DNA of 64,000 nucleotides from the NCBI RefSeq assembly GCF_000283155.1, contig NW_004454173.1, forward strand, positions 4,627,971 to 4,691,970. The letters are read 5' to 3'. How positions within the stretch are numbered: position 1 is the first letter of the stretch; every line of letters begins with the position of its first letter. The stretch comes from Ceratotherium simum simum (lineage: Eukaryota; Chordata; Mammalia; Perissodactyla; Rhinocerotidae). The translations under genes and the position numbers were made by a program. This document shows positions 11,990 through 23,548 of the stretch, piece after piece. The notes beneath the pieces are model-generated. The model was given only the letters and a program-made list of their open reading frames with translations. It did not search any database and was not told where the DNA came from.

Positions 11990-12390
11990 GTATCTACGAA
12001 AAAAGGCGTTAGAAGATTAGTTTGTATTTTCTCTTACCTCCATCCTTTTCCTTCCCTCCACTAGTAGATAACCATTTAAACAATTTTGTGGTTTGTCCTT
12101 CTATTGTTTGCTTTATTACTATAAGCAGATTACACACACACACACACACACACGCACACACACCCTTTCTTTGAGAAATACAAGCATACTATAAATTCTC
12201 CACTTGGAGAATATCTATATTTATATTTAATTATAAATATATAATTTTCTCCACCTGGCTTAGAAAAAACTTAACAATATATCCTGGAGATCCATCCACG
12301 GGAGCGGAAGTGTATAAAGATATTCCTCACTCCTTTCCATGGGACTGCATTAGATGGATGTACCAAAGTTTATTGAAGGAGAATAATGCT
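11990..12390 (-). mobile_element. Old L1 3' end with internal (CA)n, minus strand
   Basis: The order is AGATAACCATTTAAACAATT, CCTTCTATTGTTTGC, a CA microsatellite at 12132-12163, then GGAGATCCATCCACGGGAGC and CATGGGACTGCATTAGATGG. This is the antisense layout of old L1 3' UTRs, which carry a TATACACA segment that often expands. Confidence 0.6.
12132..12163. repeat. (CA)n microsatellite
   Basis: About 16 CA units with one interruption (CACGCACA). It lies inside the old L1 fragment. Confidence 0.95.
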
Positions 12391-13246
12391 TTTTATGTCA
12401 TTTTACTTGTGAATCATGTGATTCACATCTTTTGAAAGATTTTCTAATTAAAAAATTTGTCTTGCATAATTCTCTTTAACTTTCTCTGTCAGGGCTACAA
12501 AAATTTACTTTGTATTCTATAGATTGAAACATTTTTTCTTTTACTGTTTTTATCTCTTCCCGTTTTTATTTTGTCTCTTCATGCTGCTGTGACCTGGCCG
12601 TGCTTTCACCTCGGGGTTCTCCATTTGTGTCCCTGAGTCAACGTGAGTGGCCTCGCAAGGCCCTCATTGTGAAGCACGTGTGCCGTGTGTGCCTCTGCCC
12701 GTGAAATCCTGTAGTAAACGGAGCTTCCATGTCCTCTGCCTTTCTTAGCCTTTTTTCTCATCACTTCCCTATGTATTGAAAGGTATTTTTGGAAGTTTAT
12801 TTAAAAAGTCTTTGTAATTAAAAAAAAAATCAGATTTCAAATAGTATCACAGGTGGCTTATTTTTTTTGTTAGACTTTTGGCAATTTCTTCCCCATCAGG
12901 AAGAAGCTGATCAAGAAAAGCCCAAGCTGATTTCTCTGTATTTCCACTAGACAGTTGTCCTTGACCTTCCGAAAATGTATCTGGTCATAAAATCCAAGAT
13001 TTTCATAATGCAGTGAGTCCATGATTACTTAGATTGATTCTAATATCCTGGTTACTAGGACAAACGTATGCTATTCATCAACTATGCACGATAATAACAA
13101 TCTCTGGGAAGTGAAGCCCTTGCCAAGATTTTTGATCCCAATAGAATATTAGTGACATCTCTTAAGAAGTTACAAAAAACCACATGAATCCATTACTTTG
13201 AACTTTAATACAGCAACTTTAGCTCAGATATAGTCCAAGGGCTTTA
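12391..13246. other. Unrecognised stretch with a small CpG-bearing patch
   Basis: No gene or mobile element was recognised. A patch at about 12590-12730 is richer in G+C and CpG than its surroundings. It has no frame, TSD or terminal repeat that would identify it. Confidence 0.3.
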
Positions 13247-13254
13247 GGCCAGAA

Positions 13255-13483
13255 CAGCACTGTCCAGTAGGGTAGCTGTAAGCTACATGTGGCTATTTAA
13301 ATTTAACTTTAAAATAACATATAACATAAAATAAAATACTTAGATCCGCAGTCACACTAACCAAATTTCAAGTACTCAATAGTCCTGTGACCCTATGTGA
13401 TATGTGACTAGTGGCTACTATATCAGAGAGCACATATTATAGAATATTTCCATCACTGCAGAAAGCTCTATTGGACCACACTG
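13255..13483. mobile_element. hAT-Charlie type short DNA transposon with 8-bp TSD
   Basis: The ends are imperfect inverted repeats: CAGCACTGTCCAGTAG on the left, and on the right CTCTATTGGACCACACTG, whose reverse complement begins CAGTGTGGTCCAATAG. Internal motifs TACATGTGGCTATTTAAATT and GTGACTAGTGGCTACTATAT are typical of this mammalian family. GGCCAGAA (13247-13254) and GTCCAGAA (13484-13491) form an 8-bp duplication with one mismatch, the length expected for hAT transposition. It is too short to encode transposase, so it was moved in trans. Confidence 0.85.
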
Positions 13484-13589
13484 GTCCAGAAAGCCATAAA
13501 TGTCTGTGAAAGAGGCGGCACAACTCGTTGATTGTCACGGTGCTCCTGATAAAGCTTAATGATGATGATGATGAGAGTTAAAATAATAA

Positions 13590-13834
13590 TAAAGCATTAT
13601 CATTTATTTGTTTTTTACAATACATTAGGCACTGTACTAATCTGTTTTCGTAGACATCTCATTTTCTCCTTTCATCAACACTGAGCCGTAGGTATTATTA
13701 TCCCCATCTTACAGTTGAGGAAATTGAGGATTTGCAGGTGTTCAAGGTCACATAATTCATATATACTGGCCCGGAGCTGGGGTTCACAGCCAATCAACTA
13801 TCTGCCTCCGAGGCCCATGTTTTAAATTGTTCTA
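13590..13834 (-). mobile_element. MIR SINE, minus strand
   Basis: Inverted MIR landmarks: ATTAGGCACTGTACTAATCT, TAGGTATTATTATCCCCATC, TTACAGTTGAGGAAATTGAG and TTCAAGGTCACATAATTC. The MIR 5' end is interrupted by the adjacent ERE insertion. Confidence 0.85.
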
Positions 13835-13847
13835 CCACACACCCTCT

Positions 13848-14098
13848 TTTTTTTTTTTTTTTTTTTGTGAGGAAGATCAGCCCTGAGCTAACATCCGATG
13901 CCAATCCTCCTCTTTTTGCCAAGGAAGACTGGCCCTGGGCTAACATCCGCGCCCATCTTCCTCCACCTTATATGGGACGCCGCCACAGCATGGTTTGACA
14001 AGCGGTGCGTCAGTGCGCGCCCAGGATCCGAACCTGTGAACCCTCGGACTGCCAAAGCGGAGCGCGCGCACCTAACTTCTACGCCACTGGGCCGGCCC
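13848..14098 (-). mobile_element. ERE SINE, minus strand, low divergence
   Basis: A T-run, two tail units, AACATCCGCGCCCATCTTCC, the inverted B-box GGATCCGAACC and the head CACTGGGCCGGCCCC are all present. CCACACACCCTCT (13835-13847) and CCACACATCCTCT (14099-14111) form a 13-bp duplication with one mismatch. Many CpGs are retained, suggesting a fairly young copy. It landed next to the end of a MIR. Confidence 0.94.
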
Positions 14099-14369
14099 CC
14101 ACACATCCTCTCTTATTAGACACAAGAGGTGACACGAATGATGGAAGATGAGTTACGGATGCGTAGCATAAAAATCTCTCTAGCCTGTAACTGTTTTCAG
14201 CTAAAACAACCCAAGCTGCTATAACTCAAACCTTGATTTTTGAATATAAGGGAACATTTTAAAAGTCAGACTCATGTAAAAGAAGGATGTGATTTCATAA
14301 TTTAAAGGGCTCTGAACTGGTATTGAAAATGCAACTGGCCTGAGCCATGCCTCATTTGCAAAGTTAATA

Positions 14370-14632
14370 TTAGACTATGTAATATAGTAATTAATGACTT
14401 GTGTTCTGGTGTCAGGCAGGACTGGCTTTGCCAACCTCTAACTTTGTGATCTTGAGCAAATTCTTCACCAGTGTAACACATTTTTTGTAAAGTAGGAATA
14501 AAAGTGGTATTTACCACATTGGACAGTTGTGGGATTAAAATAAGATAATGCAAACAAAATGCTTAGCATCACACATGGCTTATAGCAAATGCTCTGTAAC
14601 TCATACTTTATCATTATTATTATTATTTATTA
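14370..14632 (+). mobile_element. MIR SINE
   Basis: Sense MIR landmarks: GTGTTCTGGTGTCAGGCAGG, CTAACTTTGTGATCTTGAGC, TAAAGTAGGAATAAAAGTGG and the 3' TGCTTAGCATCACACATGGC. The last part runs into an ATT-rich repeat. Confidence 0.8.
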
Positions 14633-14892
14633 ACATGTTGCTTGTTTGCAACTGACATGGGATTCCAAATGGCGGGGCAGGGTCAGGAGGAGTCTGTGGC
14701 CAGGGTGAGGCAACTAGCCTTATGCTAGTTGGGGGCCCATGTCTAGGACTGTATTAGTCCCCTACAGGTCCCCCTTGATAGTTAAAAAAGGCACATTGTC
14801 ACTTCCAATCTATCCCAAAGAAGGAAGTACCAACAAGGATGATGAGGAGGCAGGGGGTTTGTATAAACTGAGCTAATGACTAGATCGAAGGT

Positions 14893-15056
14893 TTCGAGTC
14901 CTAGCTGCACATTAGAATCATCTAAAGAGCTTTTGAAAAATAATCTCCAGACCAAATAAATTGGAATCTCTGGGTAGAGGGCCCAGCATCAGTATTTTCT
15001 AAAAGAGATCCCCCAGATGGTTTTAATGTGCAGTTAGGGTTGAGAGCAACTTTACC
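14893..15056. mobile_element. MER5A-like hAT short element
   Basis: The element has a near-palindromic layout: GCTGCACATTAGAATCATCT on the left and TTTTAATGTGCAGTTAGGGT on the right, with GAATCTCTGGGTAGAGGGC and CATCAGTATTTTCTAAAAG inside. This matches the MER5 group of non-autonomous hAT-Charlie elements. Exact ends were not fixed. Confidence 0.75.
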
Positions 15057-15353
15057 TGATGGTGTATAAGGTCTCTTCCCACTCGCAGAATCTCTGATAG
15101 AAGCCCTCAGGGACAAATTCCTTCAACCTCTGGTCTCCTACCCATGCATGTCTCTTCAGGGGCGACATCTCCCTTTTCTGAAGATGAGGTGTCTTTTTCC
15201 TTACAAAGCTGAGGCTTCCACCCACACTGTGTGTCCTGCCTCCCAGAGAATCAAGTTCTATCAATTACCTCTCTTCCTATATCTTCATCCTGTCTCCTTT
15301 CTAGCACTTCCTTCTTCCAGAAAATAAATGTATTCAAAGTACTTTCATCTTAA

Positions 15354-15388
15354 GACACACACACATAGGCACACACACACACACACAC
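15354..15388. repeat. (AC)n microsatellite
   Basis: Two AC runs are separated by ATAGGC. The tract adjoins an A-rich segment at the 3' end of the following minus-strand L1. Confidence 0.93.
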
Positions 15389-15419
15389 CCCAGAACCAAA
15401 TCAAACCAAAATAAAAAGA

Positions 15420-16212
15420 CCCTTTCATGGTTTTGTACAACCATCACCACTATCTAGTTTCAGATCTTTTTAATCACGACAGACGGAAACCCCATACCCA
15501 TTAAGCAGTCACTTCTCACTCCTCATTCTCCAACAGCCCCTGGCAATCACTAATCTTTATGGATTTTTCTATTCTGCCTATTGCCTATAATACAATACAT
15601 GACCTTTTGTGACCGGCTTCCTTCACTTAGCATAATGTTTTCAAAGTCCATCACATTGTAGCTTGTATCAATGCTTCGTCCTTTTTATAGCTGAATAATA
15701 TTCCATTGTATGAATATACCACATTTTGTTTATCCATTCATCTGTTGATGGACATTTGAGTTGTTTCCACCATTTGGCTATTGTTGAATAGAGCTGCTAT
15801 GAACATTCATGCATAAGTTTTTGTTTGAGCACGTGTTTTCAATTCTTTTGGGTATATTTCCAGGAGTGGAATTGCTGGGTCATGTGGTAATACTTGTTTA
15901 ACTTATTGAGGAACTGCCAAACTGTTTTTCTCAGTAGCTGTACCATTTTACATTCCCACTAGTCATGTATGAGGGCTCCAATTTCTGCACATCCTTGCCA
16001 ACACTTGTAATTTTCTGTTTTGTTTCAAATTATGGCCATTTTAGTGAGTGTAAAATGGTATTTTATTGCAGGTTTGATTTACATCTCCCTAATGCCTAAT
16101 GATGTTGAGCATCTTTGCATGTGTTTATCAGCCACTTGTATATCTTCTTTGGAGAAATGTGTATTCAAATAATTTGCCCATTTTTTAATTGGGTTTTTTT
16201 GTTGTTGTTGAG
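15420..16212 (-). mobile_element. L1 LINE 3' end, 5'-truncated, minus strand
   Basis: About 800 bp match the reverse complement of the L1 3' UTR and distal ORF2. Landmarks are GGAAACCCCATACCCATTAA, CTGAATAATATTCCATTGTA, TTTCCAGGAGTGGAATTGCT and TGTATATCTTCTTTGGAGAA. The ORF2 part is broken by stops and is not functional. Confidence 0.92.
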
Positions 16213-16639
16213 TTTCTCTTTCTTTTTTAAATCTATGTTTTTATCTAATATTTTTCATATGACAAAAGAAATATGTGCTTGCTAAAAATGTGAAACAATA
16301 CAAGGACGTAAATAAAATATTTCTCCTCCCTGGTTTTCCATGACAGCAGTCTTTCTTGGTTTTCCTCCTACTTCTCTGAGCAAGTTTCTTCTGGCTTCTT
16401 CGTAAGTTTTTGTTCCTCTTCCTGACCTTTAACTGGTGGAGCACTCCAAGTTTCCATGCTCGCTCCTCTTCTCTTCTTACTGTAAACATTTCCCCTGGCC
16501 TTCACCTTCACAGTTTCAATGATATCTCTAGTTCAGACTTCTTTTTGAGTCTAGAAAGAAGAGTCTAGCCAACCAGATTTCACCACTTGGATATCTCAAA
16601 AGGATCTCAAGCTGAAAATGTCCTCAAATTACTAACTAC

Positions 16640-17525
16640 CTCCTGAAACTTGCTGCTTCTCCCATTTTTTTTAAATATAATGAGTGGTACCAACATCTGT
16701 CAACTCCACAGCCCAAGCAAAAATCCTGAGAATTATTTAAGAATTTTCTCCTACCCTTCTACTCACGTCTAATCAACCAGTAGCTACTGTTGATTCTATT
16801 TCCTAAATATATCTTTTATCTTTCTCCTCTTTTCCTACCTCAGTACCTCTGTTATGGTCCAGATCTCCAGCATCCATTGGCTGAACTATTGTAGTACTTG
16901 GTGACTGCTCTTTCTGCCTCTAAGTGTATCCCCTCCCAATTTATTCTATATACTTTCTAAATAAAAAGCTGATCATGTTACTTGAAATTCTTCAATTAAC
17001 CTCTATGGTCTATGGAATAAATCTACATTCTTAGGACATTCTTTAGCAAGGCATAAAATGAACTTTGTGATTTGTCCACAGATTCCCGATCACACCTCAT
17101 CCTCTGTGCTACTCTCCTATTTTATGTTCCAGCAATAATAAACTACTTGTGTTTTCTTAAGCAGGCCAAATTGCATCACACCTCCATGTCTTGGCATGTG
17201 ATATTCTCTCTACCTGGAACAGCTACCCTCTTCATATCTTTTTGTTCTTACTCATTTTTCAGGTTCTATCTCAAAAGCTACCTCCTCTATGAAGTCTTCC
17301 CGACTCTATCATAGAACCTTAATTCCCTCCCTATATTCCCATTGTGCACTGCGCATACCTACAGTATAGCGATTACCTTATTGTAAGTTAAATATTTAAG
17401 TAAATGTCTGTTTCCTCATGAGACTGTGAGATCCTTGAGGACAGGAACTGTGCAGGCCCAATGCCAGACACACCGCATGTCGTCAAGCGAGCAGACCCTC
17501 AGCGCATGTTTGTTGAATGTTGACT
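16640..17525 (+). mobile_element. L2 LINE 3' region, long fragment
   Basis: Sense L2 landmarks in order: AAAAAGCTGATCATGTTACT, TACCTGGAACAGCTACCCTC, TCTCAAAAGCTACCTCCTCT, GAGACTGTGAGATCCTTGAG and the terminal TGTTTGTTGAATG. The 5' limit is uncertain. Confidence 0.75.
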
Positions 17526-18629
17526 GAGCTCCAGTGTTGATCCTTCTGTTAGTGCAAGTGTCTATAAACCACAACGGCTGTGCAGAATCACAAAAACCTT
17601 GATGGAAATTAAATGATGCTTATGTGCAAATCCTTCACCCCCAGAAGATAGTATATTAGTCTGTCATCGTGAGAATAACCCTTAAAACTAGATATAAAAA
17701 CAACATTAATCTTCATTAGTCTTCCATCTTTTGTAAGCAAGCTCTGGGTATTAAATTACCTCTCCAGGGACAGAAGTTTTTTCCTTTCCCTTTAAAAACT
17801 GTGTCTCTATTGAGAAAATTTTGGTCAAACTTTCATGCTATATATCTTACAAAAACTTTTGTATTAATCTTCTCAGAGTTATCTCCTAAACAAGGGTATT
17901 TGATAACTACAAGTAGCTATTTTAAAACTGCAAGTCAAAATTTTTTTTTATGGTATCAGGTTCCCTAAAGAAACATGCAATGAGTTTCCTTTATTTATTT
18001 GAGGACTATATTTGGCTTAGGCTGATCCCAAAGCATAAGGCTTTAATTTTATAAGCAAGAGTTACTTCATTTTACTTGACTTTAATGTCACTGTCCCTTG
18101 TTTGTGAGCTGTCCTTCTTGATAATGCTAATGGTTAATGGATAAAGTTATTTGGAAAAGAGATTTCATGCTACTCGGAGGAATGTCAGAGTTGAAAAATC
18201 AGCCAGCAGTAAAGACAATAATACTCTAAGCCTAAAGATCTGGTCATTCTATCACACTGTTAGTCCTGTGCTTGCTGGTCCTTCAAGACTCTGAAATGGG
18301 GGGTGAGAAAACTAAGCTGCCTTCTTAGCTCTCGAGAGTGGTGTGAGGATTAGGGAGATAAGAGTTAGACTGTAGAGCTCACCAGTAAACAGATTGGAGT
18401 TTCTCTCCTTTAATGGCTCATGCAGAGCATTTTGGTGAAACTAGCATATTTCTTACCAGATGGCTGAGACTTTGTCCTCTGATGCAGTTTGCAGGCCACA
18501 GAAAAGTGGGAGTAGCTCTCCCCAAGACAGCCCTAAATCGTTGCCACCAGTTTCACACTTGTTTCCATGACGTTGAGAAGAAAAAAAGAGCTGATTTTCT
18601 CTTACTAAATTAATCCATCTACCAGGACC
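17526..18629. other. Unrecognised stretch
   Basis: No element or gene was recognised. The small open frames have no family resemblance. Confidence 0.35.
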
Positions 18630-18809
18630 CATTTGGAGAGAGAGGAAGAGTGAAAAACATGAGAGAAAAGAGAGAAAAGAATGAGAAGACAGGGAGTAAA
18701 GAGAATTCCAGGGAGGGAAGGAAGGATGAAAAGGGGTAGAGGAAGAGGAAATGGGGAGAAAGAACAGAGAAAGAAAGAAAGAAAAGTGTGTGTGTGTGTA
18801 TGTGTGTGT

Positions 18810-18846
<37 letters not shown>

Positions 18847-18945
18847 AGACAGACAGACAGACAGACAGATAGACGTGGGTGGGGGTTGGGAGAGGCAGAG
18901 AAAGAGAAAAAGAGAGAAAAGGATAATAGGTGGTAGCCAGTGGAT
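18630..18945. repeat. Compound GA-rich / (GT)n / (GACA)n tract
   Basis: A purine-only GA-rich tract (18630-18785) is followed by about 28 GT units (18786-18844) with two interruptions, a GACA tetranucleotide run (18847-18874) and another GA-rich tract to about 18930. Open frames read through it on both strands because of its low complexity. Confidence 0.95.
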
Positions 18946-20294
18946 TCTCTAGCAGCTTTCACTTGATCAAAATAAGTGGAGACAAATGAAAGCCTTCCCT
19001 CTCAATTTCTCTCAAGTTATTTCTCCTTGAAAATGAGGTAAAATGTCAATATTTCTACTAGGAAATTTAATAACTTAAGAAAGAGTATATATTGTTACCT
19101 GGCATTCACTTGTCCATAATGATTTCAAAAATTTTGAATAGGAATCAGTTTTTTTTAGGTGCTGACTGTATCAGACCATAATATAGTGCTGACTATATCA
19201 GACTTCCCCCTGAGGAGAAGAAATACAAAAGCAAAGCTCATTTTGTTTCCAGAGCATGATGCCATTTTCAGAAGAGAGGGAAAAAGTCCTTGTCTTTTCC
19301 TTTTCCTCTTACTGATATGAATGAGTGGTCCTATGCTCCTGTGTAGGCAGGCTCCATGGACCAACGCTGACCAAGACCTTCTATCGTCAACATTTGTTAG
19401 ACGCCTTGCCAGCATCCATTTGCCCTTCCCTCTTCCCAATAGTCTCCAGTTTCCTTTTGGGATTCATGTGATTTTGTGGAAGCTGACCTCACTACCTCCC
19501 AGTCAGGGGTAGACTAGGCCAAGCTAATTCCATCTTCTTGACTACAACAATCGAAGCAAGAGTTGGCGTGTGGACTGCGCAGACTATGCAGTGATTATAG
19601 GGGGTTTTCTGGGAATGCTGTAACAAAGTTGCTCTCTCTGACACAAACAAGAAAGCATATGGCCCCAGAAGCTGTGAGCAGCCATCTTGGGACTAGAAAT
19701 GGAGCCAGCCTTAGGATGAAGGTGACACGGAGAGATGGAAAGAACCCAGGTATTTTGGGTATCCTTGAGGCATTAGATCAAACCTCCTCTAAAGCATCCC
19801 CATCTCTAGATTTTTCAGTTATATGAGCTGATAAATATTCTTTACTGTATATTTACTTTCAACCTGGGTATAATGTAAATGTTTTCCTTTCAGTAAAGGG
19901 ATTATGCTGCCAGAAAGAGCCAATAGAATGCTTTCTATTTTGAGGAATAATGACTATTCCTTTTGACAAGATCATGGGACAAGCAGCAGCAGAATTGTAT
20001 ATTGGGAAGGTACTTTCCAATATTGCAGAAAACAGAATATCTTCAGACGCTGGTCAAGGGATTTCAGTCCGGGATTCTTCCAAGAATATCCCTCTCGCCA
20101 TAGGCTTTTTTCCTGATAAAAATTCTGGCTATTGTAACTTGCTTCTGCTTTATTCATCATCTATAATGTGTGAAAGAAATTCACTAAGTATAAAAATTCT
20201 CTAACTAAAGAAATAGCCTAACATGTGAAGAGGAGTCATTTGAACTAGGATAAATTTTTCATATTTGGAAGTCAAAGGAGAGAGTACAATTTAT
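18946..20294. other. Unrecognised stretch with one short tandem duplication
   Basis: No gene was recognised. GTGCTGACTGTATCAGAC (19159-19176) recurs with one mismatch at 19186-19203, a 27-bp period. The rest is without repeats I can name. Confidence 0.4.
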
Positions 20295-20640
20295 TTCTAT
20301 TCTGCAAATATTCCTGGAGCCCTTAGTTTGTGCCGGGAACCCTGCTCGATCCTACAGGTTCAACAGAGGCAGGTAAGACATAGACCTCACCTTCAAGAAG
20401 TTTATAATCCAGATGGCAAGGATTAGACAAGGGCTTAAATTAAACTCGTGAGAATAGCTAATAATAGCTGTCATTATTAGCTTTTGTTACGAGTAAAAAT
20501 AAACAAGTAAAAGAGTAAAACAAATGTCATAATAAACGTGTAATGTGGTATAGGGTTTGAATAAAGGAGAAAAAGCACATAAATGGAAGAGAATGGGGAG
20601 GCACAAAGACAGGTTTCAAGGAGCTGTCACCATCAGAGCT
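20295..20640 (-). mobile_element. L2 LINE fragment, minus strand
   Basis: Inverted L2 landmarks: CTTAGTTTGTGCCGGGAACC, ACCTCACCTTCAAGAAGTTT and AATGTGGTATAGGGTTTGAA. It includes a 9-bp-arm inverted repeat AGCTAATAA/TTATTAGCT at 20456-20482. Confidence 0.6.
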
Positions 20641-20699
20641 GGGTCATGAAGAATAGCCACTTCTGTGAATCCCTGCCCTTTGTTGCTCCTTCTCGTGGC

Positions 20700-20920
20700 A
20701 CCTGGTGCTTTTCTTCCTTAGCAGTTACTCACAACCAATACTTACATATTTACTGGCGTGTTTAGTTATCTAACGGTCTGCCTCACTAGGCTGTAGAATT
20801 CATGAGGTGGGCCCCATGGTCCAGTCTGATTTGTTCCCCATTGTATTCCCAACACAAAGCCCAGCACCTGGTACATAGTAGGCAGTCAACAAAAATCTGT
20901 TGAATGAATAAATGAATGAT
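20700..20920 (+). mobile_element. L2 LINE 3' terminus
   Basis: Sense L2 end: TGTAGAATTCATGAGGTGGG, ATTGTATTCCCAACACAAAG, CAGCACCTGGTACATAGTAG and TGTTGAATGAATAAATGAAT. Confidence 0.85.
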
Positions 20921-20939
20921 TATATGAGTGATAAATAGC

Positions 20940-21183
20940 AATAGATACCATTACTGAGTGCCTATTAGGTAACACATACTGTGGTAATAAGCACATAGAT
21001 GATCAAATTTAACACATTCAACACTACCAGGTAAATTTTATTATGTCAGCTTTATAGAGGAATGCAGGACTAGAAAAGATCAATAATTTGCCCAATGTCA
21101 TACAACAAGTACCTGGCTAAAGCCATACCCATTGTAGGTCTAACTCCCAAGTCCATGTTGTGAATCACTGCATAATATTGCCT
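20940..21183 (-). mobile_element. MIR SINE, minus strand
   Basis: Inverted MIR: ACTGAGTGCCTATTAGGTAA, TTATAGAGGAATGCAGGACT, TTTGCCCAATGTCATACAAC and AGGTCTAACTCCCAAGTCCA. Confidence 0.75.
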
Positions 21184-21187
21184 CCCG

Positions 21188-21323
21188 TTTATTGAGTATG
21201 TACTATGTGCCGGTCATTTGACACACATGACCTCATTTCATTTTCTCATTTATTTCTAGCAACAACTCTGTGAGTTAGATATTATTGGCGTCATTTAATA
21301 GATGAGAAAACAGATTCCGAGGT
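21188..21323 (-). mobile_element. MIR SINE fragment, minus strand
   Basis: It begins TTATTGAGTATGTACTATGT and continues through CAACTCTGTGAGTTAGATAT to AGATGAGAAAACAGATTCCG. This is a second MIR piece directly after the previous one, and may be an independent insertion. Confidence 0.75.
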
Positions 21324-21324
21324 G

Positions 21325-21754
21325 TTTATTCATTCACTCATCAAATATTTATAATCTGTCTAGCAATCGCCAGGCACTGTGCTCTTCCTGGAGATGAAAT
21401 GGTGAGACAAGTAGACATCAGACCTGCCCTTATGGGCAGGTTATGGTCCAGGGCGGGAGGCAAGTAGTGATCAAATGTGCGGTAACAAACTGGGAGAAAT
21501 GCTGTGAGGGAAAGTCCGGGGGGTCACATGCAGAATCCATGGCTTCCAATCAGGTGGCGTGGCCCCCAAAGTGCAACTCTCCAGCACGAACAGAGAAGGT
21601 AGGGAGATGTGTGTAGACAGCAATGTGAGCAGCAGAGGCTGGAGAAACCGTGGGGTGTTAAACGTCTAGTGAGGGATTGTGCTTAATTCAGAAGACCACG
21701 GGGAGCCATCCAAAAGATTTTGAATGATTCTCGATCCAAAAGTGTATTTTAGGG
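21325..21754 (-). mobile_element. L2 LINE fragment, minus strand, interrupted by an ERE
   Basis: Inverted L2: ATTCATTCACTCATCAAATA, CCAGGCACTGTGCTCTTCCT, TAGTGAGGGATTGTGCTTAA and GGGGAGCCATCCAAAAGATT. The ERE at 21755 inserted near its end. Confidence 0.65.
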
Positions 21755-21991
21755 GGGCCGGGTCTGTGGTGTAGTGGTTAAGTTCATGCACTCCGCTTCG
21801 GTGGCCTGGGGTTCACAGGTTCGGATCCCGGGTGCGGACATGCACACCGATCATCAAGCCATGCTGTGGCGGCGTCCCATATGAAGTAGAGGAAGACGGG
21901 CACGGATGTTAGCCCAGGGCCAGTCTTCCTCAGCAAAAAGAGGAGGATTGGCATCGGATATTAGCTCAGGGCTCATCTTCCTCACACACAA
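21755..21991 (+). mobile_element. ERE SINE with 17-bp perfect TSD
   Basis: Head GGGCCGGGTCTGTGGTGTAG, B-box GGTTCGGATCC, two tail units and a CTCACACACAA end are present. AAAAGTGTATTTTAGGG occurs at 21738-21754 and 21992-22008. The high identity of the flanks and of the element suggests a young insertion. Confidence 0.96.
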
Positions 21992-22127
21992 AAAAGTGTA
22001 TTTTAGGGAAGAGTAGTTAAAAAGTAGAAACTGCTACTTTCAGAGAGCGAGGCTTATTGATTAGTTTAATGTGGCACATGCAGTGCATAAGTTTGAATTC
22101 ATTTTGTCTATTTTTAGTCAGTCTATT

Positions 22128-22505
22128 TGTTAGGATGTAGGTTTAGCTGACAATACAAGGCTTTAAACAAGATAGAAGCTTATTTCTCTCTCACATAGAA
22201 GTTGGGATGGCAATTCTGTTCCAGGAAGCTGATAAGGGCTCCTTTTATTTGGATTTGAAGAGAGAGAAGAGGAAAAGGAAGCCCTGCCCTTTAAGGACAT
22301 AACCAGGAGGTTGCACACATCACTTCCACACACCTCAACTTGGCCAGGAGTGAGTCTTATGGCTGCATCCAGCAGTTAGTAGGAGCTTTGTAAGGGGCAT
22401 CTATATTTTTGTTGGCTGTGCATGTGCCTGAGGGCAAAAGTCCATAACATTGGAAAAGGGGGCGTGATTATTAGGGGATGGCTGACAGTTTCTGCCACAC
22501 TCAGT
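22128..22505 (+). mobile_element. Ancient interspersed repeat, family not named
   Basis: The segment runs from GTAGGTTTAGCTGACAATAC via TAGAAGCTTATTTCTCTCTC and TTGCACACATCACTTCCACA to GACAGTTTCTGCCACAC. Its 3' half resembles the inverted segment at 54365-54510, so the two look like copies of one dispersed family common in mammals. I do not trust a family name without a library search. Confidence 0.5.
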
Positions 22506-23548
22506 GTGCTTCTCTTCTGGGAAGGAGTGATTTTGGTGACTCATTTAATCCTATTAGAAAAAAATCTGAATTTTAAAGTAATGTTGATGGTTGTTACCAC
22601 TGATCAAGTTTTTAAAAAATTGTTTTTCACATGCTATAGAAAACTAAACAGCTTTTAACTCTATTAATAACCACAAAAGCAAAATCTATTCTAATCCCGT
22701 GAATAACTATCTAGAAAAACTATATTGTAAAATAAATTACCCAAAAAATTACAAACTAAGTTGTCCATAATACATTTTCATGTCCCTAAGACTGCAAAAG
22801 ATACTAGTTGACACTCTGATATTAATATTGATATTAGTATTTTATATTAATATTGTATATATTTTCATTTTTCCCTTAATTTCCTATTAAAAAATAACCC
22901 ATTCTCGAGTTGGAGATTTATAATTGTTTTTACCAAACTTGAACCAGCAATCAAAAGAAAATGTTTCTGTGTCTGGGATGTTCCCAATCTCGGCAGGTTC
23001 TAGGATGTGAGTTGTTGCTGCCGTGAACTATGACAGACAGGACACGGATGGAATAACAGGGACGAGACCTCCTGTGTCATAATCGACAGTGACATATAGT
23101 ACCCACTCCATAGATTAAAGCACATTTGCTGTCTTGGGCAGCCCTTAATTTTAGTTCATTTTCCTGTACCTCTTTATTTGATTGCTCATTAATTACCTCC
23201 GAGCAGAGAAGATGTTTCCTTTAAGAAGGTTAAACAAAGAGTTTATTGACATAAGTGAATTGGTTGTAGAAATCATTATTAAATAAAAGATACTTATTTA
23301 AACACCAAATTAATCATTTAAAAGCAAATTAGAAGTCATATCTCCTCCTAACTAAATAACGTTAACCACTAATGAGATATCCATTCTAGATATAACCACA
23401 CGCTCAGGTTCAGGCTGCTGGCTGAACTGTGCCTTAGTTTTCCAAGTTTATTCAGAGTCCATAAGTACACTAATGTTTTAAATTTCAATATTTGAAACTA
23501 TATCCTGTCCATAATATGATGTCGTTTTTCATCATATGATTAAAAAAA
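22506..23548. other. Unrecognised AT-rich stretch
   Basis: No gene or transposon was recognised. It contains short AT palindromes (22815-22860) and a repeat-free part around 23150-23280 with ATTA cores. Confidence 0.35.

Noticed and set aside
12130..12163. CRISPR-like or tandem array
   Set aside because: It is a simple CA microsatellite. No spaced repeats of CRISPR type occur, as expected for vertebrate DNA.
12543..12750. CpG-bearing patch as a solo LTR
   Set aside because: I could not find TG...CA ends, a target-site duplication or a recognisable LTR family, so it remains unassigned.
13888..14119. Overlapping 72- and 73-codon frames with similar counterparts near 4000, 27700, 45700 and 52000
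   Set aside because: They look like a protein family because the same ERE SINE is translated repeatedly. These are not genes.
18453..18962. 169-codon minus-strand frame with a His/Thr repeat
   Set aside because: It reads through the GT, GACA and GA-rich microsatellites, so its length comes from low complexity.
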